From: an uncultured Blastocatellia bacterium | GTDB lineage: Bacteria > Acidobacteriota > Blastocatellia > Chloracidobacteriales > Chloracidobacteriaceae | Assembly (NCBI GenBank): GCA_937934745.1 | Contig: CALGZC010000048.1 | Coordinates: forward strand, 1 to 34,452 | DNA length: 34,452 nucleotides | Reading direction: 5' to 3' | Part shown: positions 16,859 through 27,000 of the stretch, piece after piece | How positions within the stretch are numbered: the stretch's first letter is position 1 | How the letters are laid out: each line of letters begins with the position of its first letter | The notes under the pieces: model-generated | What the model saw: only the letters and a program-made list of their open reading frames with translations | Database searches by the model: none | Told to the model about the DNA's origin: nothing | Made by a program: the position numbers and the translations under genes

Positions 16859-18247
16859 GTGAGCGACGAACAGTTTCGCATTGAACGAGACAGTATGGGG
16901 GAAGTGCGTGTGCCCGCAAAGGCGCGGTACGGCGCACAGACACAGCGCGCCGTCGAGAACTTTCCCATCAGCGGCCTGCGTTTCCCACGGCGGTTTATCG
17001 AGGCATTGGCGCTGGTGAAATGGGCGGCGGCCAGTGCTAACCGTGAGCTGGGATTGCTTGCGTCCGACCTGGCAGATGCCATTGCCGAGGCGGCGCTGGA
17101 GGTCGCTGCCGGACGGTACGACGACGACTTTCCACTTGATATTTTTCAGACCGGCTCCGGCACAAGTACCAACATGAATGCCAATGAGGTCATCGCCACA
17201 TTGGCCAGCGCCCGGCTTGGCACGCGCGTCCATCCCAACGACCACGTCAACATGGGGCAGAGCAGCAACGACGCCATCCCGACGGCCATCCACGTCAGTG
17301 CCTATCTGTCTGCTGTTCACGACCTCCTGCCTGCCCTGCGTCACTTACATACAACGATTGTCACCAAGGCGGCGACCGTTACCCGGGTCGTGAAGACCGG
17401 ACGGACGCACTTGATGGACGCGATGCCCGTGACGCTGGCGCAGGAAATGACGGGCTGGGCCTGGCAAGTGGCCCACGGCATCGAACGCATCGAGAGCGCG
17501 CTGCCGCGCCTCGCCAAGCTGGCCCAGGGAGGGACGGCCGTTGGAACGGGCATCAATGCCCACCCTGACTTTGCCGCACGCTTTGCTGCGCTCTTGGCCG
17601 AGCGAACCGGACTCCCCTTCCGCCCCAACGACAGCTTCTTTGAATCGCTGAGTGCTCAGGACGCCGTCGTGGAGTTAAGCGGACAGGTCAAAACGGTTGC
17701 CGTCAGTCTGATGAAAATCGCCAATGACCTGCGTTGGATGAACAGTGGCCCGCAGGCCGGCCTGGCCGAGATTCGACTCCAAGACCTTCAGCCCGGGTCG
17801 AGCATTATGCCCGGCAAGGTCAACCCTGTAATCCCTGAAGCTACGGCGATGGTCTGCGCACAAGTCATCGGCAACGATACGACCATTACGGTCGCCGGAC
17901 AGTCAGGCAACTTTCAGCTCAATGTCATGCTGCCGGTTATTGCCTATAACATCCTGCAAAGCTTGACGCTGCTGGCAAACGCAGCCCGTCTGTTGGCGGA
18001 TAAAGCCATAGCCAACTTTACCGTCAACGAAGCGCACTTGGCTGCCCAGGTCGGTCGTAACCCGATACTCGTGACGGCACTGAATCCGGTCATCGGCTAT
18101 GAGTTGGGGGCCAAAATTGCCAAGCGCGCTTACGCCGAACAGCGCACTGTCAAAGAGGTCGCAGCTGAAATGACCGACCTTTCAAGCGCCGAGTTAGACC
18201 GCCTACTGGACCCCTACGCATTGACCGAAGGTGGCATTCGACGGTAA
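16859..18247 (+). CDS. fumC: Class II fumarate hydratase (fumarase C)
   Basis: It catalyses reversible hydration of fumarate to malate in the TCA cycle, as an iron-independent homotetramer. The family blocks are present in order: GSGTSTNMNANEVIA, HPNDHVNMGQSSNDAIPTA, VKTGRTHLMDAMPVTLAQE (active-site region) and GTAVGTGINAHPDF, then the superfamily signature GSSIMPGKVNP near residues 312-322. The length of 462 residues is exactly typical. The start is a GTG at 16859, supported by a near-perfect ribosome-binding site AGGAGG at 16847-16852 with 6-base spacing. It has its own candidate promoter, follows the tRNA terminator, and is convergent with ileS, sharing a hairpin at 18258-18293. Confidence 0.97.
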   Translation: MSDEQFRIERDSMGEVRVPAKARYGAQTQRAVENFPISGLRFPRRFIEALALVKWAAASANRELGLLASDLADAIAEAALEVAAGRYDDDFPLDIFQTGSGTSTNMNANEVIATLASARLGTRVHPNDHVNMGQSSNDAIPTAIHVSAYLSAVHDLLPALRHLHTTIVTKAATVTRVVKTGRTHLMDAMPVTLAQEMTGWAWQVAHGIERIESALPRLAKLAQGGTAVGTGINAHPDFAARFAALLAERTGLPFRPNDSFFESLSAQDAVVELSGQVKTVAVSLMKIANDLRWMNSGPQAGLAEIRLQDLQPGSSIMPGKVNPVIPEATAMVCAQVIGNDTTITVAGQSGNFQLNVMLPVIAYNILQSLTLLANAARLLADKAIANFTVNEAHLAAQVGRNPILVTALNPVIGYELGAKIAKRAYAEQRTVKEVAAEMTDLSSAELDRLLDPYALTEGGIRR

Positions 18248-18257
18248 GCGGTGGACA

Positions 18258-18293
18258 GGCGGGTGGGGAAGGGGAATCATCTCCCCACCCGCC
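18258..18293. terminator. Long hairpin between convergent fumC and ileS
   Basis: GGCGGGTGGGGA (18258-18269) pairs perfectly with TCCCCACCCGCC (18282-18293) across a 12-base loop. It fills the 49-base gap between the fumC stop and the ileS stop. It lacks a T-tract on either side, so it is probably a bidirectional, non-canonical terminator or a 3'-end stabiliser. Confidence 0.6.
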
Positions 18294-18296
18294 AGG

Positions 18297-21113
18297 CTAT
18301 GCCGGATACCATCCCAGACGCACATTGCGGGCACAGCGCCGGCAAATGGTGGGGAACATAGGATCCGCACCAACGCTGGTGTCATAGTGCCAGCACCGTT
18401 CACACTTGACTCCTGCTGCCCGCTGAACCTGCACCTTCAATTCCTCACCCTCAGTGCGCTCGAGTGTGACTTGTGATACGATGAACAAAAACGACAGAGC
18501 TTCCGTACCGTAGTGCTCGGCAAGGGTGTAGAGTCGGCCGCCGGCTCGGAGGTCCACCCGTGCTTCAAGCGCCGACCCTATTCGCCCGGCAGCACGTTCC
18601 TGCTCCAGTTCCTTCAGAACAACAGAGCGGATACTCAGAAGCGTTTCCCACCGCTTCCGCAATTCAGGCTCGGCGCGCGCCGCATCGTAGGCCGGAAACT
18701 CCGCCAGGTGAACCGAACCAGCCTGGCCGCGCGTGAGCTTTTCCCAGGCCTCGTCGGCCGTAAACGCCAAAATCGGCGCCAGCAGACGAATCAGCGAACT
18801 CGCGATCTCGTACAGCGCCGTCTGTGCTGCCCGCCGCTCGTAAGATTTGGGTGCGTAAGTGTAGAGACGATCCTTGAGAACATCGAAGTAAATGCTCGAT
18901 AACTGCGTCGTGCAGAAGTTCAGCAGCGCCGTGTAAACCGCCTGGAAAGCGTACTGTTCGTACCCTGTGCGAACGCGCCGCGCGAGTTCGTTGGTTTCTA
19001 CCAGCGCCCACCGGTCAATCTCAAACAGCTCGGTGTAGGGCACGGCGTCGGTTTCTGGGTTGAAATCTGCCAGGTTGTTGACCAGATAGCACAGCGTGTT
19101 ACGCAGCTTGCGATAGGCGTCGCCAATACGCGCCAGGATTTCTTCCGAAATGGGGACGTCGTCGGTGTAGTCCACACTTGCCGTCCACAGCCGCAGTAGG
19201 TCTGCCCCGCCCGACTCGATCAGCGCCTGCGGCTCAATGACGTTGCCGAGGCTCTTCGACATCTTTTCACGGTCTTTGTCGAGCACGTAGCCGTGCGTCA
19301 CAACGGTACGGTACGGTGCATGTCCGCGCAACCCTAGGCTGACCACCAGCGACGAGTTAAACCAGCCGCGATACTGATCTGATCCCTCGATGTACACATC
19401 TGCCGCCGGTTCGGTCGCCTCGGCCAGGCCGGCACGTTCCATAATGCGCCAACTGATGCCGGAATCGAGCCAGACATCGAGAATGTCCATTTCCTTCTCG
19501 ACGTCTCTGGCTCCGCAATGCCCACAGGTGAAGTCGGGTGGGAGGAAATCCGTTGCGGGACGGATGTACCAAGCATCGGCGCCTTCGCGCTCAAACACAT
19601 CTGCCACGTGCTCCATAAAGTCGGCCGTGGCATGCACCGTTCCACAGGCCGTACAGCGCACGGCAGCAATCGGTACCCCCCAGGCGCGCTGCCGCGAAAT
19701 GCACCAGTCGCCGCGATTGACGAACATGTTGCGCATGCGCTCTTCACCCCACGGGGGGAGCCACTGCACTTTCCCAATTGCCTCTAGCGCCTGTTGCCGC
19801 AGACCGGCAGCGTCCATTGAAATAAACCACTGGGGGGTAGCGCGAAAAATTGTCGGGGTTTTCGTCCGCCAACAGTGCGGGTAGCTGTGTGGGTAGTCTT
19901 CAGCAAAGACCAACTCGCCGCGCTCACGCAGCAGCTTGACAATGTCCGGGTTGGCCTCGAAAACCTGCCGGCCGGCAAAGTGTGCCACTTCATCGGTGTA
20001 GACACCGCGCTGGTCAACCGGACAGTACGGCTCGAGGCCGTACTGTTTGCCGATGAGGAAGTCTTCCATCCCGTGTCCGGGCGCCGTGTGAACCGCCCCC
20101 GTCCCGGCCTCCAGGGTGACGTGGTGGCCGACCATCAGCTTTGATTCCCGGTTGAGCCACGGATGCCGGGCAGCCTGACCGTCAAGGGCTGACCCTTTGA
20201 ACGTCGCCAGCACACGCGCATTAGTCCAGCCGAATTTCTGCGCCAATGCCGGCAGGAGCTTTGCGGCGACAATGTAGGTCCGGTGCCGCCCCTGACCGCT
20301 AGGCGCAGGCGCTTCGACGGCAACGTAATCAAAATCGGGTCCGAAACTAATGCCGAGGTTGGCCGGAAGCGTCCAGGGTGTGGTCGTCCAGATGACAACG
20401 GCGACCTCACGCCCGGCCAGTTCCGGCGCAATAGCGGCCGGGTCGGTCGCCAGTGGAAAGGCGACATAAACCGACGGGTCCACAACGTCTTTGTATTCGA
20501 GTTCAGCTTCGGCCAGCGCCGACTGTGCCCCGATGGACCAGTGGACCGGCCGCAATCCGCGATACACGCTGCCTTGCCGGACAAAAGCTGCTAACGTCCG
20601 CAGAATGTCCGCTTCGTAATCGTAACTCATGGTTCGGTACGCATGATCCCAGTCGCCAAGGACACCCAGGCGCTGGAAGTCGCGGTTCATGTCGCGGATG
20701 TGGCGTTCGGCAAAAGCACGGGCTTCACGGCGAATGATGATCGGCGTCGGAGCGAGGCCCTTGTTCGGCAGCTTTCCTTCCAGCTCCTTGACGACCTTGG
20801 TTTCAATGGGCAACCCATGGCAGTCGTATCCAGGGATGTAGGCCGCATCGAAGCCCAGCATACTGCGTGATTTCACGATGAAGTCCTTGAGGATTTTGTT
20901 GAAAGCCGTTCCCAGGTGAATGCGGCCGTTGGCATAGGGTGGTCCGTCATGCAGGCGAAACTTCGGCCGTCCGGCGCGGGCCGTTCGCAACGTGCCGTAG
21001 ATGTCTGCCTCCAGCCAGCGTTTCAAGCGTTGCGGTTCGGTCTGAGCGAGATTGCCCTTCATGGGCAGGTCTTTGGAAGGCAGATTGACGGTTTTTTTGA
21101 GGTCAAACGTCAT
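18297..21113 (-). CDS. ileS: Isoleucyl-tRNA synthetase
   Basis: This enzyme charges tRNA-Ile. It is a class I synthetase with the HIGH-type motif HLGT in [10 protein letters not shown] (residues 66-69), the CP1 editing domain ([12 protein letters not shown] and [12 protein letters not shown]), and KMSKS in [11 protein letters not shown] (near residue 615). A C-terminal zinc motif follows ([10 protein letters not shown], then CRRCARNV, near residues 895-930). A further Cys cluster (CTAC, CGHC) lies in the connective region. This is the bacterial IleS1-type arrangement. The length from the ATG at 21113 is 938 residues, as expected. A TTG at 21134 would add seven residues. It follows hisG by 97 bases on the same strand. 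Confidence 0.97.
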   Translation of the reverse strand: MTFDLKKTVNLPSKDLPMKGNLAQTEPQRLKRWLEADIYGTLRTARAGRPKFRLHDGPPYANGRIHLGTAFNKILKDFIVKSRSMLGFDAAYIPGYDCHGLPIETKVVKELEGKLPNKGLAPTPIIIRREARAFAERHIRDMNRDFQRLGVLGDWDHAYRTMSYDYEADILRTLAAFVRQGSVYRGLRPVHWSIGAQSALAEAELEYKDVVDPSVYVAFPLATDPAAIAPELAGREVAVVIWTTTPWTLPANLGISFGPDFDYVAVEAPAPSGQGRHRTYIVAAKLLPALAQKFGWTNARVLATFKGSALDGQAARHPWLNRESKLMVGHHVTLEAGTGAVHTAPGHGMEDFLIGKQYGLEPYCPVDQRGVYTDEVAHFAGRQVFEANPDIVKLLRERGELVFAEDYPHSYPHCWRTKTPTIFRATPQWFISMDAAGLRQQALEAIGKVQWLPPWGEERMRNMFVNRGDWCISRQRAWGVPIAAVRCTACGTVHATADFMEHVADVFEREGADAWYIRPATDFLPPDFTCGHCGARDVEKEMDILDVWLDSGISWRIMERAGLAEATEPAADVYIEGSDQYRGWFNSSLVVSLGLRGHAPYRTVVTHGYVLDKDREKMSKSLGNVIEPQALIESGGADLLRLWTASVDYTDDVPISEEILARIGDAYRKLRNTLCYLVNNLADFNPETDAVPYTELFEIDRWALVETNELARRVRTGYEQYAFQAVYTALLNFCTTQLSSIYFDVLKDRLYTYAPKSYERRAAQTALYEIASSLIRLLAPILAFTADEAWEKLTRGQAGSVHLAEFPAYDAARAEPELRKRWETLLSIRSVVLKELEQERAAGRIGSALEARVDLRAGGRLYTLAEHYGTEALSFLFIVSQVTLERTEGEELKVQVQRAAGVKCERCWHYDTSVGADPMFPTICRRCARNVRLGWYPA

Positions 21114-21210
21114 CGGGTCAGGGGCAGTGTGCAAAGGGTTGAAAAGCCGTGTGCCACATTATGTGAAAAGGTGCTGCCCTTGAGCAATGTGGAGAGACTG
21201 CGGGCAGCGG

Positions 21211-21918
21211 TTAGCGCCACGGCGAAGCCGGCGGAAAGCCTGTGGTCTTTGCCCTGGTGTGGTCTTCGCACACGGTGCTCGACTGTGGCGGGGGCATTGC
21301 CGGGGCAAGCCGTTCGAGGAGCTGTGTTACCCGGGCGCGTTCAAGGTGAAAGGCTGCCCGGTTGACGATACACTGGGCACTGATGACAGCAATGGTTTCA
21401 AAGACTACCAGTCCGTTTTCAGCGAGCGTCCGACCGGTTTCAACGATGTCCACAATACACTCGGCCAAACCGAGCACTGCCGCCAACTCGACCGAACCCG
21501 TGAGCGGAATGATGTCCACCGGTGTGGCGCGGCGCTGAAAATACTTTTGTGTCGTGCGCGGATACTTGGTGGCTACGCGTAGCTTGGACAAGCGGTTTGC
21601 GGCCGTCCAGGAAGCATTAGTCCGTCCGGCGACCACCAGCCGACAGAAGCCAAAGCCCAAGTCCAGCGGTTCATAGACATCCGGCTCGTGCTCAAGTAAG
21701 ACGTCGCGCCCACAGACGCCCGCCTGCGCGATGCCATGCTCGACATAAATCGGCACATCGCCAGGCTTGACGAGCAGAAAGCGGTACTCGCCTGCCGCGT
21801 CCTCCAGCACGAGCCGCCGACTCTCAAGCTGCTCCGGGCTCACCGCGATGCCGGCCGCCGCCAGCCGGGCAAGCGTGGCCTCTTGCAGCCGGCCCTTCGC
21901 CAACGCCAGCGTGATCAC
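21211..21918 (-). CDS. hisG: ATP phosphoribosyltransferase, short form
   Basis: It catalyses the first step of histidine synthesis, joining ATP and PRPP. Key blocks are ITLALAKGRLQE at the N-terminus, GDVPIYVEHGIAQAGVCGRD, YPRTTQKYF and the PRPP-binding signature IVDIVETGRTLAENGL (residues 155-170). At 235 residues it lacks the C-terminal regulatory domain of long HisG. Short HisG enzymes normally work with the HisZ regulatory subunit, which is not in this window. The last roughly 20 residues (from SSTVCEDHT) are unlike the family and look like a species-specific tail. The GTG start overlaps the stop of the YbjN-like gene (GTGA), suggesting translational coupling. Confidence 0.95.
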   Translation of the reverse strand: MITLALAKGRLQEATLARLAAAGIAVSPEQLESRRLVLEDAAGEYRFLLVKPGDVPIYVEHGIAQAGVCGRDVLLEHEPDVYEPLDLGFGFCRLVVAGRTNASWTAANRLSKLRVATKYPRTTQKYFQRRATPVDIIPLTGSVELAAVLGLAECIVDIVETGRTLAENGLVVFETIAVISAQCIVNRAAFHLERARVTQLLERLAPAMPPPQSSTVCEDHTRAKTTGFPPASPWR

Positions 21919-22658
21919 TGCGGATTGCTCACCCGCCGCGCGCGCGTGGACCTGACCGGGCCGCCGCGCGGGGCGTCCGGCTGGTCGTATCCGTTGTCGC
22001 GGGAAGGCGCGGCGTCATCGCCATCATCCGTTTGACGCTTCATCCGCCGGGCAATCTGCGGCGCATATTCCTTGGCCGCCGCCGCCAAGCCGAGATAGAC
22101 CGTCTGGAACGCCTCGAACGTGATGGGCGTCTCGGTGCGCAGCGACCACTTCAGCCCGATGTCCTGCTCCTTGTCCACGAAGAAGCTGCCAAACGCAAGG
22201 GCTTCGTTGGCGTTGAGCAGGAGCGCCTGGAGGCCTTCGGGGTCCGCGGCTTGACCGATATTCCCGAAGGCATAGGAATACATCCCTACCATTTTCTTGC
22301 GCGGCGAATAAACCACGACGATGTCGAAGGCTTCGCCGGTGGTCGCCGTGTAGCGGCTCACGATGGCGTTTGGGTCTTTGTCCGAGCGCTCTAGCCGGAC
22401 GCCTTTGATTTGTCGCAGATAGCCGCGCAGCGTCTCGTTCAGCGGCTTTGGCTTCGGCGCGTTGGGCGCATTGGGATCGGGTAGCGTCTGGCTCGTCGCG
22501 GCCGGCTTGGCGGCGGGCGGGCGCGCCGCTGCTGCCCCGGGCGTCCCGCCACTGGGCGCTGGCGCGGGCTTCCGGCGCGGCGGCGCGACCTCTTGAGCGA
22601 GTCCGGCAGACCCAACGATGGCGAGAGCGAGAACGGTCAGCATCCAGTTACGCAGCAT
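21915..22658 (-). CDS. Secreted YbjN-domain-like protein
   Basis: A 247-residue protein with a clear signal peptide (MLRNWMLTVLALAIVGSAGLAQE). An Ala/Pro-rich linker (about residues 22-75) leads to a globular domain with FDIVVVYSPRKKMVGMYSYAF, LLLNANEALAFGSFFVD and LKWSLRTETPITFEAFQTVY. That domain resembles the YbjN/sensory-transduction-regulator fold, related to type III secretion chaperones. The C-terminus is charged and disordered. The ATG at 22658 is chosen because it places the signal peptide at the N-terminus; a GTG at 22673 adds five residues. It lies 59 bases after the acyltransferase gene and overlaps hisG by four bases. Biochemical role unknown; the domain call is moderately sure. 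Confidence 0.75.
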   Translation of the reverse strand: MLRNWMLTVLALAIVGSAGLAQEVAPPRRKPAPAPSGGTPGAAAARPPAAKPAATSQTLPDPNAPNAPKPKPLNETLRGYLRQIKGVRLERSDKDPNAIVSRYTATTGEAFDIVVVYSPRKKMVGMYSYAFGNIGQAADPEGLQALLLNANEALAFGSFFVDKEQDIGLKWSLRTETPITFEAFQTVYLGLAAAAKEYAPQIARRMKRQTDDGDDAAPSRDNGYDQPDAPRGGPVRSTRARRVSNPQ

Positions 22659-22717
22659 TGATGTCTTCCCCACAAGCTTGAAGGATGGCGGCTTGGCGAC
22701 TCGGCCTGGCAGCCGCC

Positions 22718-23884
22718 CTAATCATAGCGAAACCGCTGGCCGCGACGAATGAAAGGCTTTTCAAAGCGCGTCCATGAAAGCCACGCCAGCAGCAATGTGA
22801 CAATGGCCGCGCCGATGGTCGTCAAAACGCGCGCTGGCGTGTCGAGGTTGGGCGCATTTCCAAACACGACCGCATGCGCCAGGCCGAGTATCGGCACGTG
22901 CAGCAAATACAGCCCGTAGGAAAACGTCCCGACGATCACAAAGCCTGACCAGCGGAAGAAGCCCGCCAGGCATCCGCCGCGATGCGTCAGCACCAGCCAG
23001 AACAACATCGTGTAGGCAACGGCTTGCGCCGCGTAAAACGCGGCAATCTGCGCCGGAGCGTAGAAGCTCAGTCGCTTTGAGTACAGCAGGAACAAAAAGC
23101 CGCTCGCCGCCGCCAAGATGGCCCACCACCAGCGCCGGCGTCGCGCAAGCCGCGACCAGGCTGTCGGATCGCGGTACAGCAGAGCCGTCAGCACGCCAAA
23201 GCCGAGGGCGTCAAAGCGAAAGGGCGTCAGCACGTACTGCGCCGTCGCGTTCGAGTAGGGCGTTAGCGCAAACCCGAAGCGCAGCAACGGCGCGGCGAGA
23301 ATAAACCCGAAAACCGTTGCGCGTAGGCGATGCGGTGGCGTGTAGCGGATCAGCAGTGGCAGTCCGAGGTAGAACTGCTCTTCAACCGCCAGCGACCACG
23401 TTGGAGAAAGCCAGTACGCGCCGTATTCGCCCGCATACGCCATGGCGTAGTTTTGAACATACAGCAGGTAACTCGCCCACCAGCGGGCGTCGGCGGCGTT
23501 GAGCATCCCAACCGGACGCTGGATGAGCCAGTGCAGCGCGTCGAACCCGCCCGCCCAGGCCGTCAGCCGGACGATGAGAAACGCGCCGACGACGGCGTAG
23601 TAGAGCGGAAAAATCCGCAGGATGCGCCGCAGGTAAAAAGTTCTGAAGTAGTTTGGCTTGTCGCGCGCGTCGTGCAAGACGCCGGCGATCAGAAACCCGG
23701 ACAGGATGAAAAACAAGTCCATGATGCCGATTGTCCAGCCCAAGTAGTCGGCAAATGCCTTAAGCGCGCTCGGCGGCGACTGGCGGGTGATGAGGTGCGC
23801 GTAGTGAAACAAGACGACGACCAGCGCCCCAAAGCCCCGGATGCCATCCAGTTCGTCAAGTCGCTCTGTTGCTCTCTGTAGCAT
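22718..23884 (-). CDS. Membrane acyltransferase, family 3 (OafA/YrhL type)
   Basis: An integral membrane O-acyltransferase of 388 residues with about ten membrane helices. It begins with the family hallmark LDELDGIRGFGALVVVLFHY, which includes the proposed catalytic His27. FFILSGFLIAGVL and FYLRRILRIFPLYY follow, all characteristic of acyltransferase 3 proteins that acetylate or otherwise acylate sugars of cell-surface polymers. No C-terminal SGNH domain is present. Its substrate is unknown and no polysaccharide genes lie beside it. The ATG at 23884 is a good start. It is divergent from the secreted nuclease gene across a 215-base gap. Confidence 0.9.
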   Translation of the reverse strand: MLQRATERLDELDGIRGFGALVVVLFHYAHLITRQSPPSALKAFADYLGWTIGIMDLFFILSGFLIAGVLHDARDKPNYFRTFYLRRILRIFPLYYAVVGAFLIVRLTAWAGGFDALHWLIQRPVGMLNAADARWWASYLLYVQNYAMAYAGEYGAYWLSPTWSLAVEEQFYLGLPLLIRYTPPHRLRATVFGFILAAPLLRFGFALTPYSNATAQYVLTPFRFDALGFGVLTALLYRDPTAWSRLARRRRWWWAILAAASGFLFLLYSKRLSFYAPAQIAAFYAAQAVAYTMLFWLVLTHRGGCLAGFFRWSGFVIVGTFSYGLYLLHVPILGLAHAVVFGNAPNLDTPARVLTTIGAAIVTLLLAWLSWTRFEKPFIRRGQRFRYD

Positions 23885-24099
23885 GCCAATCCCGGCCTGG
23901 GCCGGTCGCGGATGCGCCGGTGTCGAAAAAAATCCAGCCTGTCCGGTAACAGCTTATTTACATAACAGGCATAGAGTCGGCGTCACTTTACACAAGTCAC
24001 CCGTTACTGATGAATGTTCTTCTTGACCGCTGCGAATTAACTGGGGCTATGCCACGCCCCGTCAGAGCCGCAGCCTTAGATTCAGGAGCTTGAGCCAAT

Positions 24100-27000
24100 A
24101 TGAAATTAAGTGTGACTAGCGTTTGTTCGCCTCGCGCGAGGCGAGCGCTGACGCTTGGCGCGGTTGTTGGCGCAGCCGCGCTTTTCTGTTTGCCATGGTT
24201 GCGAATGACCCGCGCCGATGCGGCGCTGAGCAGCCCGGTCGCCGTCGCGCCGGCGATGGCGATGATTCCGTATGTCGAAACCTTTGACAGCCTTGGGACG
24301 GGACTGCCCCCGGGCTGGACGGTGCGCACCGGCGCGACGGCCACTTCGCTGGGAACGCCGGTGACATTTTCCACGTCCCCGGTGGATTGGGGGAACACCG
24401 GCGGCGCCTTCAAAAACTTCGCCTCGGCGAACAACGCCGGTTTTAACGCAACGACGCCGCCTGCCACACAGGACAGCGCCCCTGATCGGGCGCTCGGCAT
24501 CCGCCAGACCGGCACGTTTGGCGATCCCGGCGCCGCGTTTACCTACCAGCGCGATACCACCGGTGAAACGATTGACACGATCAGCTTTGACGCGCAGATG
24601 CTGAGCGTCCAGCCGCGCAGCACAACCTGGACGCTTGAATACGGCGTCGGAACGTCGCCAACCTCGTTTGTAACACTGGCGACCTACACCGACCCCGGCG
24701 TCTGGGGCAACACGAACATTTCTGTGACGCTCTCGCCTACGCAATCGGCCGACGTCAGCAACAAGCCAAGTGTCTTTTTCCGCATCGTGGCGCTAGCCGC
24801 CAGCAGCGGCTCCGGTGCCCGCGATAGCTTTGGCATTGATAACTTTACTCTCAGCTCTGGCGGACCGCCCGCGACCGCGCCCATCGTGCCATCTTGCCCC
24901 GGCGCGGTCGCGGCATTTCAGGGAACTACGGCCGTGGCCTGCGGCTTGAGCGCCACGGATGCGGATAGCGTTGTCAACAACGCCACGCTCTTCAGCGTGA
25001 CGCCGCCGACAACGGGCTTCTCGATTGTGGACTTCGCGCCAGCAAGCAGCGTTGGCGGCACGGCGACGGCAACGCTTGAAATTGCCAACACCGTCCCGGC
25101 CGGGACATATGCCGTTGTGGTTCGCTGGTCGAATGACGAGACCCCGCCGCAGACCGCGGATTGCTCGATCACCGTCACTGTCGCGCCGCCCGCGACGGTG
25201 ACGCCGATCAATCAGATTCAGGGAACCGGCAACACATCGCCGTTGGTCGCCACGGTGCAGACGACGGAGGGAGTCGTGTACGGCCTCCGCTCCAACGGCT
25301 TCTTTATGCAGACGCCAGACGGTTCGGCGCTGGACGACGGGAATCCAAACACGTCAGAAGGCATTTTTGTCTTCACTGGGAGCGCGCCGCCCGTGCAAAT
25401 CGGCAACTTGGTGCGCGTGCGCGGCACGGTCGCGGAATTCGTGCCGTCCGCCGATCCGAACCAGCCATCGGTCACACAACTTTCAGGACCACTGACCATT
25501 GCGCGGCTGGCGTGCAACGCGCCGCTGCCGGCGCCGACGGTGATCACGTCAGCGATTGCCAGCACGCCGTCGCCGCTCGAGCCAGCCCTGCCGCTGCGCT
25601 ATGAGCGGTTTGAGGGCATGCGCGTGCAAGTCAACCATTTAGCGGTGGTCTCACCGACCGGCGGAAATGTGAACGAGACGACGGCGACGGCGACGACCAG
25701 CGGCGTGTTTTACGGCGTCGTCGCCGAGCCGTGCAGCAGCGGGTTTTGCTTCACCCGCCCGTTCCGCGAGCCGGGGATTCGCTTCCCCGATCCGGTTCCG
25801 AACGGCGGCGTGACGGGAACGCTTCCGCCGCCGGCCAATGTGCCGCGCTGGGATGCCAATCCAGAACTCATCCGCGTCGCCAGCACCGGACAACCAGGGA
25901 CGACGGCGCTGAACGTTCATGCCGGAAATCCGGCTGATCTGCCGTTTGCCGGCATTGTGTCCGGTCTGATTGGCGCGATGGACTATGCTTTCCGAACCTT
26001 TACCATCCTGCCCGAAGCGGCTAACCCGCCGACGTTCCTCAATCCCAGTGCTGGGGTGGAAGCGCCGCTTCCGATTCTGCCGTCTGATCGCGTGTCCATT
26101 GCCTCGATGAATCTCGAGCGGTTCTTTGACAACCGGGACGATCCAGGGCGCAGTGAGCCGGTGCTGACCGCGACGGCATACAACAACCGGCTCAACAAGT
26201 TCTCGCTGCAAGTACGAAACGTCCTGCGTAATCCCGATGTCATCGGCTTGCAGGAGGTGGAAGCCCCGACCAACGGCCTGACGCTCGTTATTGCCGACAT
26301 GGCCGCCAAGCTCAATGCTGACAACGGCAACCCGACCAACGGCAATCCAAGTCTGCCGTTTTACGACGGGTACATTTTCCCAACCAACGACATCGGCGGC
26401 ATCGCCGTGGCCTACCTCATCAACGTCAATCGGATTACGGTCAACAGCGTGACGCAGGTCGGCGCCAGCGATACCTACACGCGCCCGGATAGCTCCTCGG
26501 CAATCCTCAACGACCGCCCGCCGATCATTTTGGAAGCCGCGTTGGGAAGCTATGCCTTTACCGTCATCAACCTGCACCAGCGGTCGCTGAACGATATTGC
26601 TGCCGGCGGCGCGCCGGTCAACGGCTATCCAAATGAAGGCTACCGCGTGCGCCATAAACGGCAGTTGCAGGCGGAGTTTGTCGCCAACCTCATTCGCCAG
26701 CGGCAAATCCTCAACCCGAATGAGCGGATGGTTGTTATCGGCGACTTCAACGGCTTCCAGTTCAACGACGGCTATGCGGACATCTACAACACGATCCTGG
26801 GTAATCCGCCGACGCCACCGACAACCGGCCCGAACGCCGACCGGGTGGTGTTGGCGCCGACCGCCGCGTGGAATCCGCCGAATCCGCCGCTTGTGAGCCT
26901 CACTGGGACGGCGGCAAGCACTGACAACTACTCGTTCATCTTTGACGGCAGCGCCCAGACGCTCGACCAGGTGGCCGTGACGCAAAACCTGAGCGCTGAA

